DNA of 60,000 bases from assembly GCA_914767715.1 (NCBI GenBank), contig OU612068.1, positions 23,128,001 through 23,188,000 of the forward strand, read 5' to 3'. This document shows positions 12,601 through 25,519 of this stretch, piece after piece (position 1 is the first letter of the stretch; each line of letters begins with the position of its first letter). This DNA is from Membranipora membranacea (taxonomy: Eukaryota > Bryozoa > Gymnolaemata > Cheilostomatida > Membraniporidae). The notes under the pieces are model-generated. The model was not told the DNA's origin and searched no databases. It saw nothing but the letters and a program-made list of their open reading frames with translations. Both the position numbers and the translations under genes were made by a program.

Positions 12601-15600
12601 AATTGCTTCAGTCCTGTGACAACAGTTTAGCATCTCTCAACTTCTGCTATTGCACTGCTTTAATCAGAATGCATATTTATAGTATGCAACTAGTTGCGTA
12701 GTGTTCCAGTAAAAACTCAAACTTTCTCCCATGGTGTTTGATACTCGGAGAACTATTTGTATGTAGATGCTCTCTATGGTAAATTTTTGACACTTATAGT
12801 TACAACATTCAAATTCTCATCAAACGAATTATACAAGACCTTCACGGACTCTTTGAGCAAATTTTCTGTCTGTCAACACTGGCATTTTCTGCAACCTTAT
12901 TTATTTAATGTGACAGACTATGCTGGCAGTCCATACTGCAGACATGGCCAGAACTACCCATTAAACAAATATGGCATATAGATCCTGGTGGTCTTTGGAT
13001 AGCAGACAGATAGATTGCAGAGAATTGTGTTGGCATCTGTGTGTTTCACGCAAGATTATGCATCATCATGACCAATCTTAATAATCTTCTTTCTTTTTGG
13101 TTTTGAAGGCAAACAGGATTTTCCTTAGGGATTCATATCTCTTATTTCTCTCAGCAATATTGTGGTAAGAAATAAAAACTTAACTAACATGAATCCCATC
13201 CCATCTATATTGGCTTAATTTAGATACTTTAGCCTATAAACTTTACTATTTCGATTCTCTTATTCAGTGAATCTAGATAGCAAATATTCAGATATTATAT
13301 TAAACTCAATATCTATAACGGCATATTTAGCTCTCTTTTGACAAATCAATGGCCTGCGAAAATCCCTATCAGCATTCAGCAAATCTTGAAACTGAAAGCT
13401 AAAAGCTGTTTTTGCTTCAATTTAGTAAATCATGTACTGCATAGGTTTTTTTTCAGTTTCTAGAGACAGGTTAACAGAAATTAGATGACAGCTTTTTATT
13501 GTGCCATGATTAATAAGTTTGTCAGCGCATTTGCCCCTAAAACTTTAGAACAGCCGCGGTATGAAAAAAAGAGGAGCAGAGGAGCTGCCGGAAAACAAAG
13601 ATAAGCTCTCATAAGAGTTTATGTTAGTGGTAGCCTTATTCAGTATTGATCAAAGATTCGAGGTTAAATAAATTATCACAGATCGCATTACAACCCTGTT
13701 CTGAGTCCTGACTATGGACAGGATATCGGGCAGGATATCATTCTCGTGTCCGGTTTAGCTCAAGTTGTTTGTCTTTAAATTTCATTTTCATAAATAAATT
13801 TTTTGTATTGTGCAACTGGTTTCCAACCAATAACTCGGTTACAGTGTAGGCTGTCTGTCCGGAGAAATATGCTCAGTGCATCGGATCTCCAAATTTTTGA
13901 GTAGGAATGTGTCTAAGTTGTCAGTGTCATACTTGTGAGATGACACCTTATGTGGTCAGCATATGTGTCGGTCTGTGTGGTACAGGGACTCTCGATACTG
14001 AGGCCCCTCCTTAATGTTGTCTGTATCCTGCATTTTGCATCCTTGAATGCAGACTTCTTGTTTTGCTATAACCTCTGCATAAACTGTATTTGATATCCAA
14101 TGCGAAGGTCCTGCCAAGATGAGTTGTGGTTCGGAGGCCAAGCCCAATTTTTGTGGTCATTTCCCGATCCTTTCAGAAACAAAAAGCTGATTTGAAGAGA
14201 TCTAAGAGTCACTTTATTGTAGCATGTGAAATTCTGGCCTACTAAAATATGGTATATTATGAGTTGCAAAAAATTTACAAGGTATTGGGATGGCTAGCTA
14301 GTCTTGTGACGTAGCAGTCCTTCTTTTTACATTTTGATCTACTTATTTTGTTGACCAATTAAAGTTTATTATTGATTCTGTTGTAGTGGATACTGATTGA
14401 TAGGTGTTTGATTGGTCATCCTTGGCCATATGATTCAGCTCCATTAAATTCAATTGCCGCTACGGCACATACTGCAAGCAAACACTTAATATACTTATAA
14501 TTAAAGTTTACTGTCAACGGCTTCGGCCCATCTCCGCATTAATCCAGTAATCCCCTGAGAAATTTCTATTTTGAGATGATGGTATCTATAACCGTTTTCC
14601 ACCACACCGCTAATCCATATGAGTGAGGGCTTATTATCAAAATAAAGATGAAATACCTACTGCACAACAAAGATACGTAAACGTTAATAGAAAATTAAGG
14701 GGGGTCTAATTGCTCATTATGAGAGCCTCCGCTAGAGACACAGATATTAATGCAGTGAAGTTGACACTTATTAGCTTCTTTTTAAGCCTCCTTCCTAGGA
14801 TCCCACGGTAAGCGAAATCCTAATTGTTTTATTGGCCATTATTGATCACTCTTTGGTGGGAGTCAATGACCATTCATGAAAATAAGCATGTTCCTTGTAG
14901 TGTAAAGAAGTGGGAATTGTAACTCAGGACGACTCAGCAATAATCACCAATCAATTTGGGCACTCGTCCAGATTGTGGAAAAGTCATTTTATAACATTAT
15001 TATAATCCCATTTTATTCTCAATTTCCATCGCATAAGTGTATGCAGTGTATAGATGGAAATGTTGGAAATGTTGGAAACGATGGTGATATCGGAAAATAG
15101 AGGCTTTTGTGCTATTTTATAACAAATTAGATGGACCACTGCCACAAAAATCTTTAAATTACCTAGTTAAAATTCCAAACACATTCAAACAAGGCATTGG
15201 GGTAGTAAAGGTTAAAATCATCTCAGGTTTTTTTGGAGCCCATATGCCTCAAATGAGCCCAATATGAACTGGAATTGGAATTTAAGTTGCATCTTATTAC
15301 AGTCAGCTACCATCAAAGCGAGAGAATATACAAAGAAACAATTAATCCAACAAGATGGTTGTTCTTGTGCAATTTGAGCAAGTTGGCTAATATCTCAATT
15401 ATATCTATACGAAACTGCTGAATGAAGACGCATGATCGGAGACATGAGAAATACCAAAAAGGGTCAACTTCAATTTGATAACTCAACTTATGGCAGTCTC
15501 AGAGGGTCAAGTTCATTGTTCCCCCTAGGAGCAAAAGAGACTCCTGTTTTATCAGCCTCAGTCTAGCTATGTGTCATAGAGTGTGTGAAGTATGCGATCT

Positions 15601-17667
15601 GAAGTTAAGGACATTCATTTTCCTGCAATGAAACCAAACAGCCAAAGAATTGCAACATTTTTAGCAGTGAGTGTCACTGAGTCACTGGCTGATCCGGTCT
15701 GAACCCTTAAGAAAACTTTCATCACGAGCTTGCTGTGGTCATCGCTCCTAGTCTGACAGTGCAGTATGTAAGAAATTCTTAATTAATACCCATTACGGAT
15801 TAATGCTGATTGATTGGTACCCAATTAGGAGTTGGGGGTATCCACCAAATATGAGAATCCAGACAGTTGACACAACGGATCTTCCTGGTGCTGATTATTG
15901 ATGGTGAATAAAAGTGCAGAGAGGCCTGTGGAAAACTTGTCTGCTATTCTGGGAATGAAGTGCCAAGAGTTGTAATGTGTGGAAACTTGCTGGCAGATTT
16001 TATTTAACCACACCTTATTTTAGACTTGTGAGTTGTCCTTGTCACTGTGTGGCACCCACACAAAATAGCTTGAACCCTCAAACTTTTGACCGTCCTCAAA
16101 ATTTTGGCCCTCCAAGTGGGTGTTGAATTACGAGAAGTTTTCAAGCGGGCCAAAGATATCTTAAAATCATTTTGAACATAATCGCTTTATTAAAATGTTC
16201 ATGTTGGTGTTGATCAGTCGATTTGCCTGGTGGTCCGTGAACCTGTTGCAGAAGTTGCATGCAGACTATGACCTTCATGATCATAGACTCCAGAAAACCC
16301 AATATCTCGTCTCACATGATATACGAAGAAAAACCACGTCTTAGCAGATGATCTTGTGATACTGAACCTTGACTTTGGCTCTATTAAAAAGTTAATTTTA
16401 TCAACAAACAAATGGCACATCTGCGTCATGAAGCTAATAATAATAATGTAAAAAGTGTAAAATTGTAATGACATCATATCATACCCTTTACTTGGCCAAG
16501 CTAATTTTGTATTTCCTTCTACTCAGTCCTTCTAGGCCGGACATGATGTAGTCCGTTACTCAACACTTTTCCTTTTTACTTACTTGCTAACTACTTGCTA
16601 TTCTTTCTTACATAATGAAAGAAGCCGCATTTATATTTATGCCTGAAACTAACCCCGATCAAGGGCGCCAACTACCTTTCCGGTGCCAAGGACAAAAAAC
16701 TTCCCCTCAAATCTTGCAAATTAACTTAAAATTTAAACTCTTTGATGGGATATGCTGTATAAGGATAACCGCAGCTTCACCGTGCTTAAAAATGATGATA
16801 TATTGATTTAATAATTTTCCACAATTCCACTTAAAATTAACAAATTATTAAGAACATTAAGGTTAAATTTATGAAAATCGGTTAAACCACTGTGGTGGTC
16901 TTTTTGAGTAGTTTCATCACCCAATAGCTGCTTAACTTTTTGAACTCCCAGCTTTAATTTGAATAATCTGTCAAAAGTATGGCTTAGCTGTTACTCATAT
17001 GTTGTGAAAGGAATCAACAAAGAAAATTAGGGCTTGTGGCCTGCGAACCACGTCACTTTTGGGAAAAGTGAACAAAAAAAAACTTCTTTTGATAAGACAA
17101 ATAATCATTATGATAATTGCAATAAAACAATGAAAATAATCCTCTGGCTTGAGTGGAGGCTTGCGTATGCTCGGAGCTTCGACCCTGACCAAGGTTGTTA
17201 GCGGAATGAACTCTCAACATTCCAAACTAAAAGTACCTTTGCCATCATTATTCTCACATCATGCGCTGCTGTAGTTTTGTACTATTATTCTGTTTATTTG
17301 TATCATCTAATGCTGTTTGTAGGTGAGGTGGTGAGGAGGTGTGGTGGTTGGTCCGATGATTAAGTGTCAGAGGGGTGGTGGTTCAATGGATTCATTGGGT
17401 GGTCCGAAGGATTAGAATGGTGGTTCATATTTTTCCATGATATTTTACCTGTCATTTTCCCAATCATATAGATCGGAAACCTTTCTGATTCTATAACCAC
17501 TGTTCTTATGTATGTCGGGTGACTCTGTTTGGCATTGATTAACGCTGCACAATATAATAAAGCCTTTCTCGGTCCCTCTGAAATGAAGCCAACTGTACCT
17601 TATTGAGGTGATGTTGAACAATGCATTATGATTCAGAGGATGAAATGTAATATAGGTGTGAGAGAGA

Positions 17668-17700
17668 ACGACTATTACATGACCATCATGTAATAGTCGT
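17668..17700. repeat. Perfect inverted repeat (15-bp arms, 3-bp spacer)
   Basis: ACGACTATTACATGA and its exact reverse complement are separated by CCA. It can form a hairpin or cruciform. No target-site duplication or neighbouring element was found. Confidence 0.8.
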
Positions 17701-18404
17701 ACTTCACCAAGGTATTAGATTTTTATTCCTCTGCAGTCACAGCCTTGTAACATGACAGTGAGGCTTGCTCTTTAAAGGGCAACCAAAGCTAAAAATATGA
17801 ATACAAAGAGAAACACATGGTAATGCTTAGTATCATTCTGGTGGCCACACATTCATCTTGGTTATCCTTATATAGTTATTTTTGATCTTTTTGTGGTGAA
17901 TTATGTAATTTTAACTGAAACCATAAATGTAGGATTAAAAGTGATTTTGGGAGGGTTGACTATTTCACAACACCATTCGCTGTGACACCTCAAAATTGCT
18001 GTTGATGTTATTTTATACTGAGCATGATTTAATCTGTGGTTCCCTTCCCACACACCTCGAAAAGAAACCAACCAATGCAGACGTCAAAATTAATTTTTCC
18101 CACCATATATGTTATGTAACAAAGGTGTGCAGCTGTATTTGTCATAATTATTTATTGGGTATTTACTTTTATAATCCTGGTTTCGATAATAGTTTTTGTG
18201 GTAAAATTTGCTGGTTACACAACTTCTCTTTATCACGAGGTTTTCTGTCATACTATCCTTCTCTTGGAGGTCAAAAGATTATAGAGTATACTGAACCCGG
18301 CAAGGACTGAAAGTTTGCTGCTTCTTTCTTGGATCTACGTGATAACTAAACTTTTTTCTTCTCCTTTCCACAATGCTTACGTCCATCTGTTGCTCCGGCT
18401 GGCA

Positions 18405-18461
18405 GAAAAAACCTGGTGCAAGGTGGAAAAACCTGGTGATCTGATGAAAAAAGCCTGGTGT
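18405..18461 (+). repeat. Three degenerate copies of an AAAACCTGGTG unit
   Basis: AAAAACCTGGTG, AAAAACCTGGTG and AAAAAGCCTGGTG occur at about 20-24-base spacing. The copies lie roughly 200 bases before the upstream motif of forkhead gene 2 and could be clustered binding sites or a simple minisatellite. Confidence 0.6.
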
Positions 18462-18649
18462 AGCGGAATTCAACAAGTTAACAGGTATGCGATGGAAAAA
18501 CAATTGCGAAAACAACAGAGAAAAAATTTCAGATTCCTGCAGTGGGTTAGTCTTTGGAAAAGTGCTCAAAATAGTGCCGCTCGCTCGCAGTCCTGTGTTT
18601 CGCGATGCTACTGAGATCAATACAAGAGAATAATATGAAACAGTCAGAA

Positions 18650-18666
18650 GCCATCAATCATCCTGA
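18650..18666 (+). promoter_or_regulatory. Conserved 17-bp upstream motif of forkhead gene 2
   Basis: GCCATCAATCATCCTGA, identical to 6705-6721 upstream of gene 1 and 61 bases before this gene's TATA box. The reverse strand reads TGATTGATGG, a PBX-HOX-type site. Confidence 0.55.
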
Positions 18667-18726
18667 TCTTAATTTCTGTTGTCCTGGCGAGCGCCATCAA
18701 CTGTGAAAATGTAAACACTTAAAGAG

Positions 18727-18734
18727 TATATAAA
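18727..18734 (+). promoter_or_regulatory. TATA box of forkhead gene 2
   Basis: TATATAAA 102 bases before the start ATG, matching the promoter layout of the sister genes. Confidence 0.65.
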
Positions 18735-18828
18735 CCAATGTTGGGCGTAAGGGAGACCATTCATGTTCTGCAAGACAGAAAAACAAGATATTTCAGCTTC
18801 ACTCGATTGTAATTGCTAAGTGTAGACT

Positions 18829-19881
18829 ATGCCTCGACAAGGAAGAACCACTGCAATGACTGGAAAACCACCGTACAGCTACATCGCATTGACAGCAATG
18901 GCTCTGCAAGGCTCAGAGGAGAAGATGTTACCATTGTCTGAGATCTACAAGTGGATCATGGAAAACTTCCCATTCTACAGAGAAAATACACAGAGATGGC
19001 AGAACTCTCTCAGACACAATCTCTCATTCAATGACTGCTTTATTAAGATACAGAGAAAATCCAGCGGCAAAGGTAAGAATCAAAATCCAAGTTACACTAA
19101 GGCAGCTATAGCTTTTCCCACCTCACATGGTTTTTTTTAACAATTGGAACAATAAGAAAGTAGAAGATTTATTAATTGATATACTCCATATTACATGGCT
19201 GACTGTTCTGCAATGACATTAACTACCTTGTTACCAATACTTACTTCTTATTTTTGTTTATTGTTAGGAAAAGGATGTTACTGGGCATTACATTCAAAGT
19301 GTGCTGGCATGTTTGAGAACGGCTCCTTCCTGAGAAGACGAAGAAGATTCAAGCTCAAGCAATCCGAACTCCAAAACCAATCCACAGACCAACAAGAACA
19401 GGTATCCGCCAACCTGCCTCAGTCTATCTGCGAACAGCAAAGAAGCACACCATGCCAATCACCAAGGTCGATGAACTCATTATCTCCTGTTTCCCAAACA
19501 AGTGCAAGCCCTCTTTATCACCCAGCAATGTCACTATCAGCACAACCGACTACCAACCACATCTCCCGCTCACCAATACATGATGACTCAGCAAACAGTT
19601 TAACAGCTTACTACCAGATGCTTATGCAGTACTATACTATGTTAGGAATGAACAATCTAATAACACAACAAGCCGCTGCAGTCCCAACAAACTTTACACC
19701 TGCATCCATGAACTATTATGATCATTTGCTCAATTTTTCCAAACTGAATAGTCTTCAGCTGAGGCAGTCGAGTGGCTACGAGTCACATTCAGAGAGAGGC
19801 TCTCCAGTATCGTCTGTATCAGACTCCGATCTGATGGCAGAACGTGCGCTTGACTTGAGTTTCAAATACGGTCATCAGTGA
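18829..19881 (+). CDS. FoxB-like: Forkhead transcription factor, FoxB/FoxAB-like, copy 2 of the tandem trio
   Basis: Exons 18829-19072 and 19268-19881 encode 285 residues across a 195-base phase-1 intron placed exactly as in copies 1 and 3. The forkhead domain (about 13-110) starts [20 protein letters not shown] and ends [15 protein letters not shown], with the same helix 3 as its sisters. The C-terminal half is Gln/Ser-rich and carries [12 protein letters not shown], which is similar to the eh1-like region of copy 3, then [16 protein letters not shown], a Ser-Pro stretch ([12 protein letters not shown]) and a terminal ERALDLSFK. The last motif resembles the CtBP-binding consensus PxDLS with Ala for Pro. 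A nuclear regulator role follows from the domain; repression through CtBP or Groucho is inference. No close AATAAA follows the stop. Confidence 0.93.
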
Positions 19882-20943
19882 TTATATATGATTTTACTTT
19901 TTTTCTAAGACTGCAACTTCTTTATTTGTATCACTCAAACACCATGTACCATGGTATGGCTATAACTATGAAATAATAATACATTATCATAAAATAAGAC
20001 ATAACAGAGATTATTTTGTGGGGATGCATTCAACTTAATTGATCAAGTGAGCCTTTGATTTCTTCCCATATGCAGATACCGGTATTTGAATTTAATTCCA
20101 GTTATACCCATACTCCAGTTTTACCTTCTCGTTTATCTGGCAATGGTTAAACTCAAACCATCTAAGACATGTCTTTTATGTTTGTTTGGAACTACTTAGA
20201 CTTTGTTGAGTGACAAAAAGGCTAACTTGAATGTTGGGACAAACGCCTAAATGATAATAACAATGATATGTAAAAAAAATAGAACATGAGCTGGTATATT
20301 GAGTTTAGATAACAAGTTTCCTTTTTAAAGGATCTTTTCCATATGCAATCTAGATTACAAGACTGACAACGTCTCAGTTTTACTTGAGCCTTGCCGATAA
20401 GAAAGAATCTTAAATCGGTACACAACATCAAAAACAACCAGTAGACAATAAAAGCATGCCTGTAGGTGTTCAAAGGATGATCAGTCTTGTTGCCAACTAT
20501 TTTATTACTCCCTTCTCCGCCTGCCAACTTTATTGTAAAATAAAAACATTGGCACAACATTAGTATGAACTCAAGTCGACCTATATCATCAGCACATAGG
20601 TTTCATGATTGCAGACCTACGCAACAATTTTTTAGAAACTGTTTATGTCAATGAATTTTTTTTCAAAAGGTTAGCCTCCCTATTAAATGGTTTAAAAACC
20701 GCAAATGGCTCTACCAAACCTCCACTCCGGAATAGGATCCTTCCATTTTGTGAATGATATTTGCTTGCGAAGTAGTCCTTGGCCAACCTTGAGAGGAGTT
20801 TTGAGCTCTCGAGGAGGTGAGTAAGTTATGAACAGAATTGTTATGCGCTTAGCAGATGCACAATGCAAGGGGGAAGGGGGAAGAACTCTTATACCGCTGT
20901 CAAGTCAAACCACAATAATTGAATAAATATTCGCAAAAAAATA

Positions 20944-21067
20944 TAGTTTAAGCGCTTAAATTGTGTTGAGATAGCTAGTGGTAGCATTTCATTATTAACC
21001 ACTTATTGGGAAAGTTGTTGATAATGAAATGCTACTACCAGCTACCCCGACACAAGCGCTTAAACTA
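20944..21067. mobile_element. Fold-back MITE-like element with 14-bp identical ends
   Basis: The two ends are inverted copies: TAGTTTAAGCGCTT at the left and its exact complement at the right. Similarity continues inward for about 50 bases through a block containing GTAGCATTTCATTAT, apart from a 4-base gap and a few mismatches. The 8-base direct repeat GCAAAAAA flanks it (20933-20940 and 21068-21075), which would fit the 8-bp target duplication of hAT transposons, although an A-rich match of this kind is weak. It has no coding capacity, so it would depend on a transposase from elsewhere. Confidence 0.65.
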
Positions 21068-21114
21068 GCAAAAAAGTGATGTTTTTGGTTTCTGTTAACC
21101 TCATCTCATCTTGG

Positions 21115-21132
21115 ATATATATATATATATAC
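21115..21132. repeat. (TA)n microsatellite
   Basis: Uninterrupted TA dinucleotides, shortly after the fold-back element. Confidence 0.85.
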
Positions 21133-22233
21133 ACTCAACTTCATTATTTATCAATCGAACCATGGATGTATGACATATATGACCAAGAATGTGGGGTAAT
21201 TCAAGGTGACTTGTTAAACTTTTTGTTAACTAGTTGTTTTGTCAGGTTTCAGATATGGCTTGTCCGAAAATGAGTTGAGTAGGTGTAAATAAGTGTGAAA
21301 TCTGTGAGACGCAGTGCCCCCAGATTTGAAACGCTGACAGAAATGAGGGAAACTCCTTGTCAAGAACTGAAAATTCTGAGTACCATTGCTGCCCAGAAAT
21401 GGCAATACCCTCCAATGTCATGTCAAGTTAGTTGTGTTCTCTTGTTTCCCTTGGTTGTTACACAACTACTTGTTCAATTCAAGAGTTGGCAGGAAATGAA
21501 ACAGGTTTGTTAGTGGCCTGTAGTCGGCCATAAGGTATTTATTCAATTAACATATCAAAAGTTTTCAGATGAGCTCCAGTAAACAGTGACATTTTTGCAA
21601 CAATGTATAGACCATTAAGATAAAAATAGAAAGCATTAAGTTATTTTTAGAAACTTTACCAGGGTTCAAAATTAAGTGGTTTCCCATTTAAAGTTTTAAT
21701 TTGTTATTCAGTGGCTCCTAGCAAACCTATGCAGCCAACACTACTCTTGTCATGTCCCTACATAGGTCAGGATTAGGACAGCGTGTTCTCTTAAGTTTTA
21801 AGAGGTTACAGGATGTAGGTGGCTCCATGTGAGGACCAGATTGTTAAACTGGTAATGCCAAGATCCTCTTTCACTTGAATATCCCAATTAAAAATAATTA
21901 CTTTGTTGGCTAAATGTGCATAACTCGCGTAACGAATTACTGAAACATGACAAGTTTTGGCAAAAAAAACATAATGTTTACAGTGAAATATATAAAACCT
22001 ACTGATGCATCGTCAACCTGCGGTAAAGTTGGCGCACATTTAAATTATGTAATGTTTGTTTAGAGACTAATGTCATATCCTAGTTACTATATTTACCAGC
22101 GAAGCAATGAGATGCATGCCAACACACCAACTAATGGGTAGCATGGTGTGTTAAATCAAATTTATTATAATGAAAACTCTCGTTAATGACTCTCTGACCA
22201 TGTCATAGCACTTCAAATCGGTCGCCATGAAAG

Positions 22234-22600
22234 CTAGAAAAAATAAACCAAATTTGCTCCTAAAAATTCAAGTCCAGTCATGGAAGCCATCATTTGACTG
22301 ACTTCTCGAGTTGGAGCCAGTATCACATACTTCAGACCTAGATAAGTCAGAACACATACTCTTGCACGGCCTGAAGGTCTTGCAACGATTGCGGTGGAAA
22401 AGAAAAGAAGTGGTAAAAGTTCATCCGTGTGTGTATTATCTCCATCTGGCATGGCATTAAGACACATGATGATTGGCAGTGCACCTGCACCAACTAAAAT
22501 ACTCGTGACAGTCAGATCCGTTACTATAAATCCCAATGTTTTAATTGACAACATAATTGACTCAGCTGTGGGTTTTAGCCGACGGACTCCTGTGGTTTTT
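22234..22600 (-). pseudogene. Open frame with a membrane-helix pattern, possible 7TM exon or relic
   Basis: A stop-free frame of about 120 codons contains the hydrophobic stretch LGFIVTDLTVTSILVGAGA, which resembles a GPCR second helix with its Asp (FxxTDL). More hydrophobic stretches follow (LLPLLFFSTAIV and VCVLTYLGLKYVILAP). I found no start context, clear DRY motif or matching exons, so this may be a decayed receptor fragment, an isolated exon or chance. Confidence 0.2.
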
Positions 22601-24978
22601 GTGCGCTATACCAGGCATTATAACCGTGATTCAACAAAAATCAGATATTTTAAAGTTATATATGAACATGCTCTTTATCAGCACACACTTAGTGGCAGGA
22701 TAAAGCTTCTAAGATCTTTTCTATGACTAATATCCATAAGCATACATATTGACATTTGGTACCCCTATAACATAAAAAGAACAGAAGCTATTATTACTTT
22801 GTGGGGAAAGCGAATGTTTTTTTATTGTAATGGAAATAGATGAAATGTTCCATTTCCTCATACAGACCAGCCCAGTATTGTATAAATCGTGACTTATTCC
22901 ACCATAATTGATAATGAATCAGATTTCCAGCCAACTGATTGGTTTGGTCTCAGAACCAATTATGACTAGACCTGTAAGAAAATCATCCATCATCTCATCA
23001 AAGAAACCCACTTTGACATATTTCTGTCACCTCCACCAAGCATTTTGCCAAGTCATGAGAGTTTTTTGTTAGTCGATTAGTCCTAAAATAGTTTGATGTG
23101 TCCCAATTTGTTGCATCTCTTTATGTAAACAGTTACGATAGCCGTTCCAGGTTGTTCATGGTGGATCAAGTTGGCAGGAAATTTTGTGTCACATGATTCA
23201 AGTTTGGTCCTTAATCTTTTATTCCTGGTAATACAAGGACACTTAGAAATAAATACTTTCTTAATCATAAAATTAAAAACATCTTTTCAACGGTTCAAAG
23301 GTTTTCTAAGAGGGTTCCATATTTTGCCTTTATCGATATTTCAATCAGAACAACAAATTACGCACTCTGAACTGATTTTGGGGAATTTAATATCTTGTAA
23401 ATCACCTTTTATCGTGTTTTTCACGGAAATCATGTTTATTTTGATTTCCAGAAGAGGCAAATTTGACCTCTCAGAAAGGGGAAAAGATCTAAGATACCAG
23501 CGGTAGCTTGGTATTGGCAACCTGATGATACACATCCTTCAGGCGCCAAGTATGGCCTTTATTATTCTCTCATTCTGAAGCAAACAATACATGACATTGA
23601 TATTCAAATCCGCCAATAGTAAAAATTCAATCGCAAGTGTCACCAGGAGGAGACAGAGAAGATACCTCAAAAGGCCAACCCCATTAAAAAACTAAAAAAT
23701 GCTCCACAACCAACCTCACCAAACATCAAGGTTAACACTGCCTTTTTTTCGCAGCTGAGAAATTGAAAAAAACTCCCCGATTGACTTTTCAATGAAGAGC
23801 ATTTGTTGTAAACATATTTCAATGCCAACAGTTACCGACAAAAAATTAGACAGTTGACAACCAGTGAATGTAGACGGTTTATTTGCTCGGTATGACCTGC
23901 TTTCACTAAACCACCAGATTCCATTGATACAAATGAGCATGTAATTTATTATTTTATTGCTTTAAATCTTGTTCATCTGGCATTTGCCATGTTGACATAT
24001 TGCAAAGCAAAAACTGCTATACCAAATCAGTTTTGTTTGTACTAGTTAGTAATATAGGTTGATTTTTCCTACCATTACTGTTGTGATACGGCGGACCATA
24101 AAATGGCACACTGCTAAAAGGAGATAAAATGATGACCCTAATGAATAATTGGGGGTTAGATTTCTGGTCGGTTCCTCAAGTTGCACCTCAGAGAGTTTTA
24201 AAAACTTGTTAAAACAGGAAACAACCTCAACTATTAATTGTTAGTAGGCAGATTGCATTATAAGAAAGAGTTTGTAAATTCAAAACATCAACAATCAGTA
24301 TAAATAAATAGGATTAATACCTGATTCCGGTTGTCATATTCATAGTACATATCAGAGCGCTTAGTATGTAATCAATCACGCCTTATGACGCAGTAGAGAA
24401 GGATGTATTGACGAGATTGACAACCCATCGCTTGATACGGCTAAGAGAGACAGTCGGAAGCATGGTTGCATCAATAAATTTTTATTTGTGGATATTGTGT
24501 ACAGATGTACAGATGTACAGATGTGGATAAATGCGGTTAAGATTCCAAAGCAACAAGCTTTCACTCGCTTGCAACGTCTGACGCTCAGTTGCTCAACAAA
24601 CACCAAACTGTGATAAAGATGAAGAAAGTTTTTCCTAACAGCTATGCTTTCAATTAGCTCATAAAAAAAGAGTTCTCCTTATATTTATGAATCAGTAATT
24701 ATTTTAGTTTTATGTATTTACGTCCGCTTTCCTTTTTCTCAACAGGAGTGGCTAATGAATCAATACCGGTTTATATTTTGGTCCCAGACTTATGTGTGCA
24801 AATGTCAAATATATGGTGCCCAGAAGCCCCGAACAGTGTTAAGTGGTTAGGAATGGAGGAAAGCTTATTTCTATATAGATTCACAAATAATGGGGTCAGC
24901 AATCAGTTTCACATGGAAAATCATAAGAACACAGAGTATGTTCTTTTTTACAACCTTGATTCCAATGCTCATATTATG

Positions 24979-25040
<62 letters not shown>

Positions 25041-25050
25041 TAGATAGATA
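24979..25050 (+). repeat. Compound (GATA)/(GACA) microsatellite
   Basis: About three GATA units, twelve or so GACA units and three GATA units in an uninterrupted block. It is likely polymorphic in length. Confidence 0.95.
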
Positions 25051-25461
25051 TTAACTTTACTCATCACCGATCAATTCAACGAGGGCAAATGAGACCGTGT
25101 GCAAAAAGAAAAAAGATCAACCCCACACGCAACCCAACTTTCGCTGATCATTAAACACAAGGATTCTGCTAAGTGTTAGTTGTAAAATACTACTATAATA
25201 ATATTATGAGTACTATAAGTTTGAGGAAAAGATAATCCTACCTCGCACAAATATCCTTGGATAATGTTTATCTTTAAAAAAAACTTTCCTTATGCGGCCT
25301 GGGACCATTAGACTTAGTAAGTAGCCCAGTGATTTGCGTCTGTTTCAACATCAAGAACAGTGACATTTTGTCCTTAATCTAAAATTAACTGATTTCAGCA
25401 AAGACGTATGCCCCTGATAAAAACATCTGGTTTGATAAATCCTTCACAATGATTCAATTTA

Positions 25462-25519
25462 TCAGATGTGAGTGATGTGAGTGAGTGATCTCATCGTCAG
25501 ATGTGAGTGATCTCATCGG
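25462..25519 (+). repeat. Short degenerate tandem repeat
   Basis: Two copies of TCAGATGTGAGTGA...GATCTCATCG, the first expanded internally by GTGAGTGA units. Confidence 0.7.

Larger units (their letters stand above)
7956..18649. other. Gene-free interval between forkhead genes 1 and 2
   Basis: I see no exon with family resemblance on either strand. Open frames here are short and without recognisable motifs. The interval holds a 2 x 22-bp tandem repeat at 9561-9604, a (GGT)-rich low-complexity tract at about 17325-17430, a palindrome at 17668-17700 and a triple repeat at 18405-18461. A shorter inverted pair (AGAAACTATA / TATAGTTTCT) lies within 11358-11400. It probably contains cis-regulatory DNA, but nothing in the sequence proves that. 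Confidence 0.5.

Noticed and set aside
18279-18620. Overlapping open frames on both strands (about 100-113 codons)
   Set aside because: They are created by the degenerate AAAACCTGGTG repeat and lie in the upstream region of forkhead gene 2; no protein family is suggested.
22394-22726. 110-codon plus-strand open frame
   Set aside because: No family resemblance; it overlaps the minus-strand frame with membrane-helix features, which is the more plausible of the two.
24712-24987. 91-codon open frame ending in the GATA/GACA microsatellite
   Set aside because: No motif, and the end is simple repeat.
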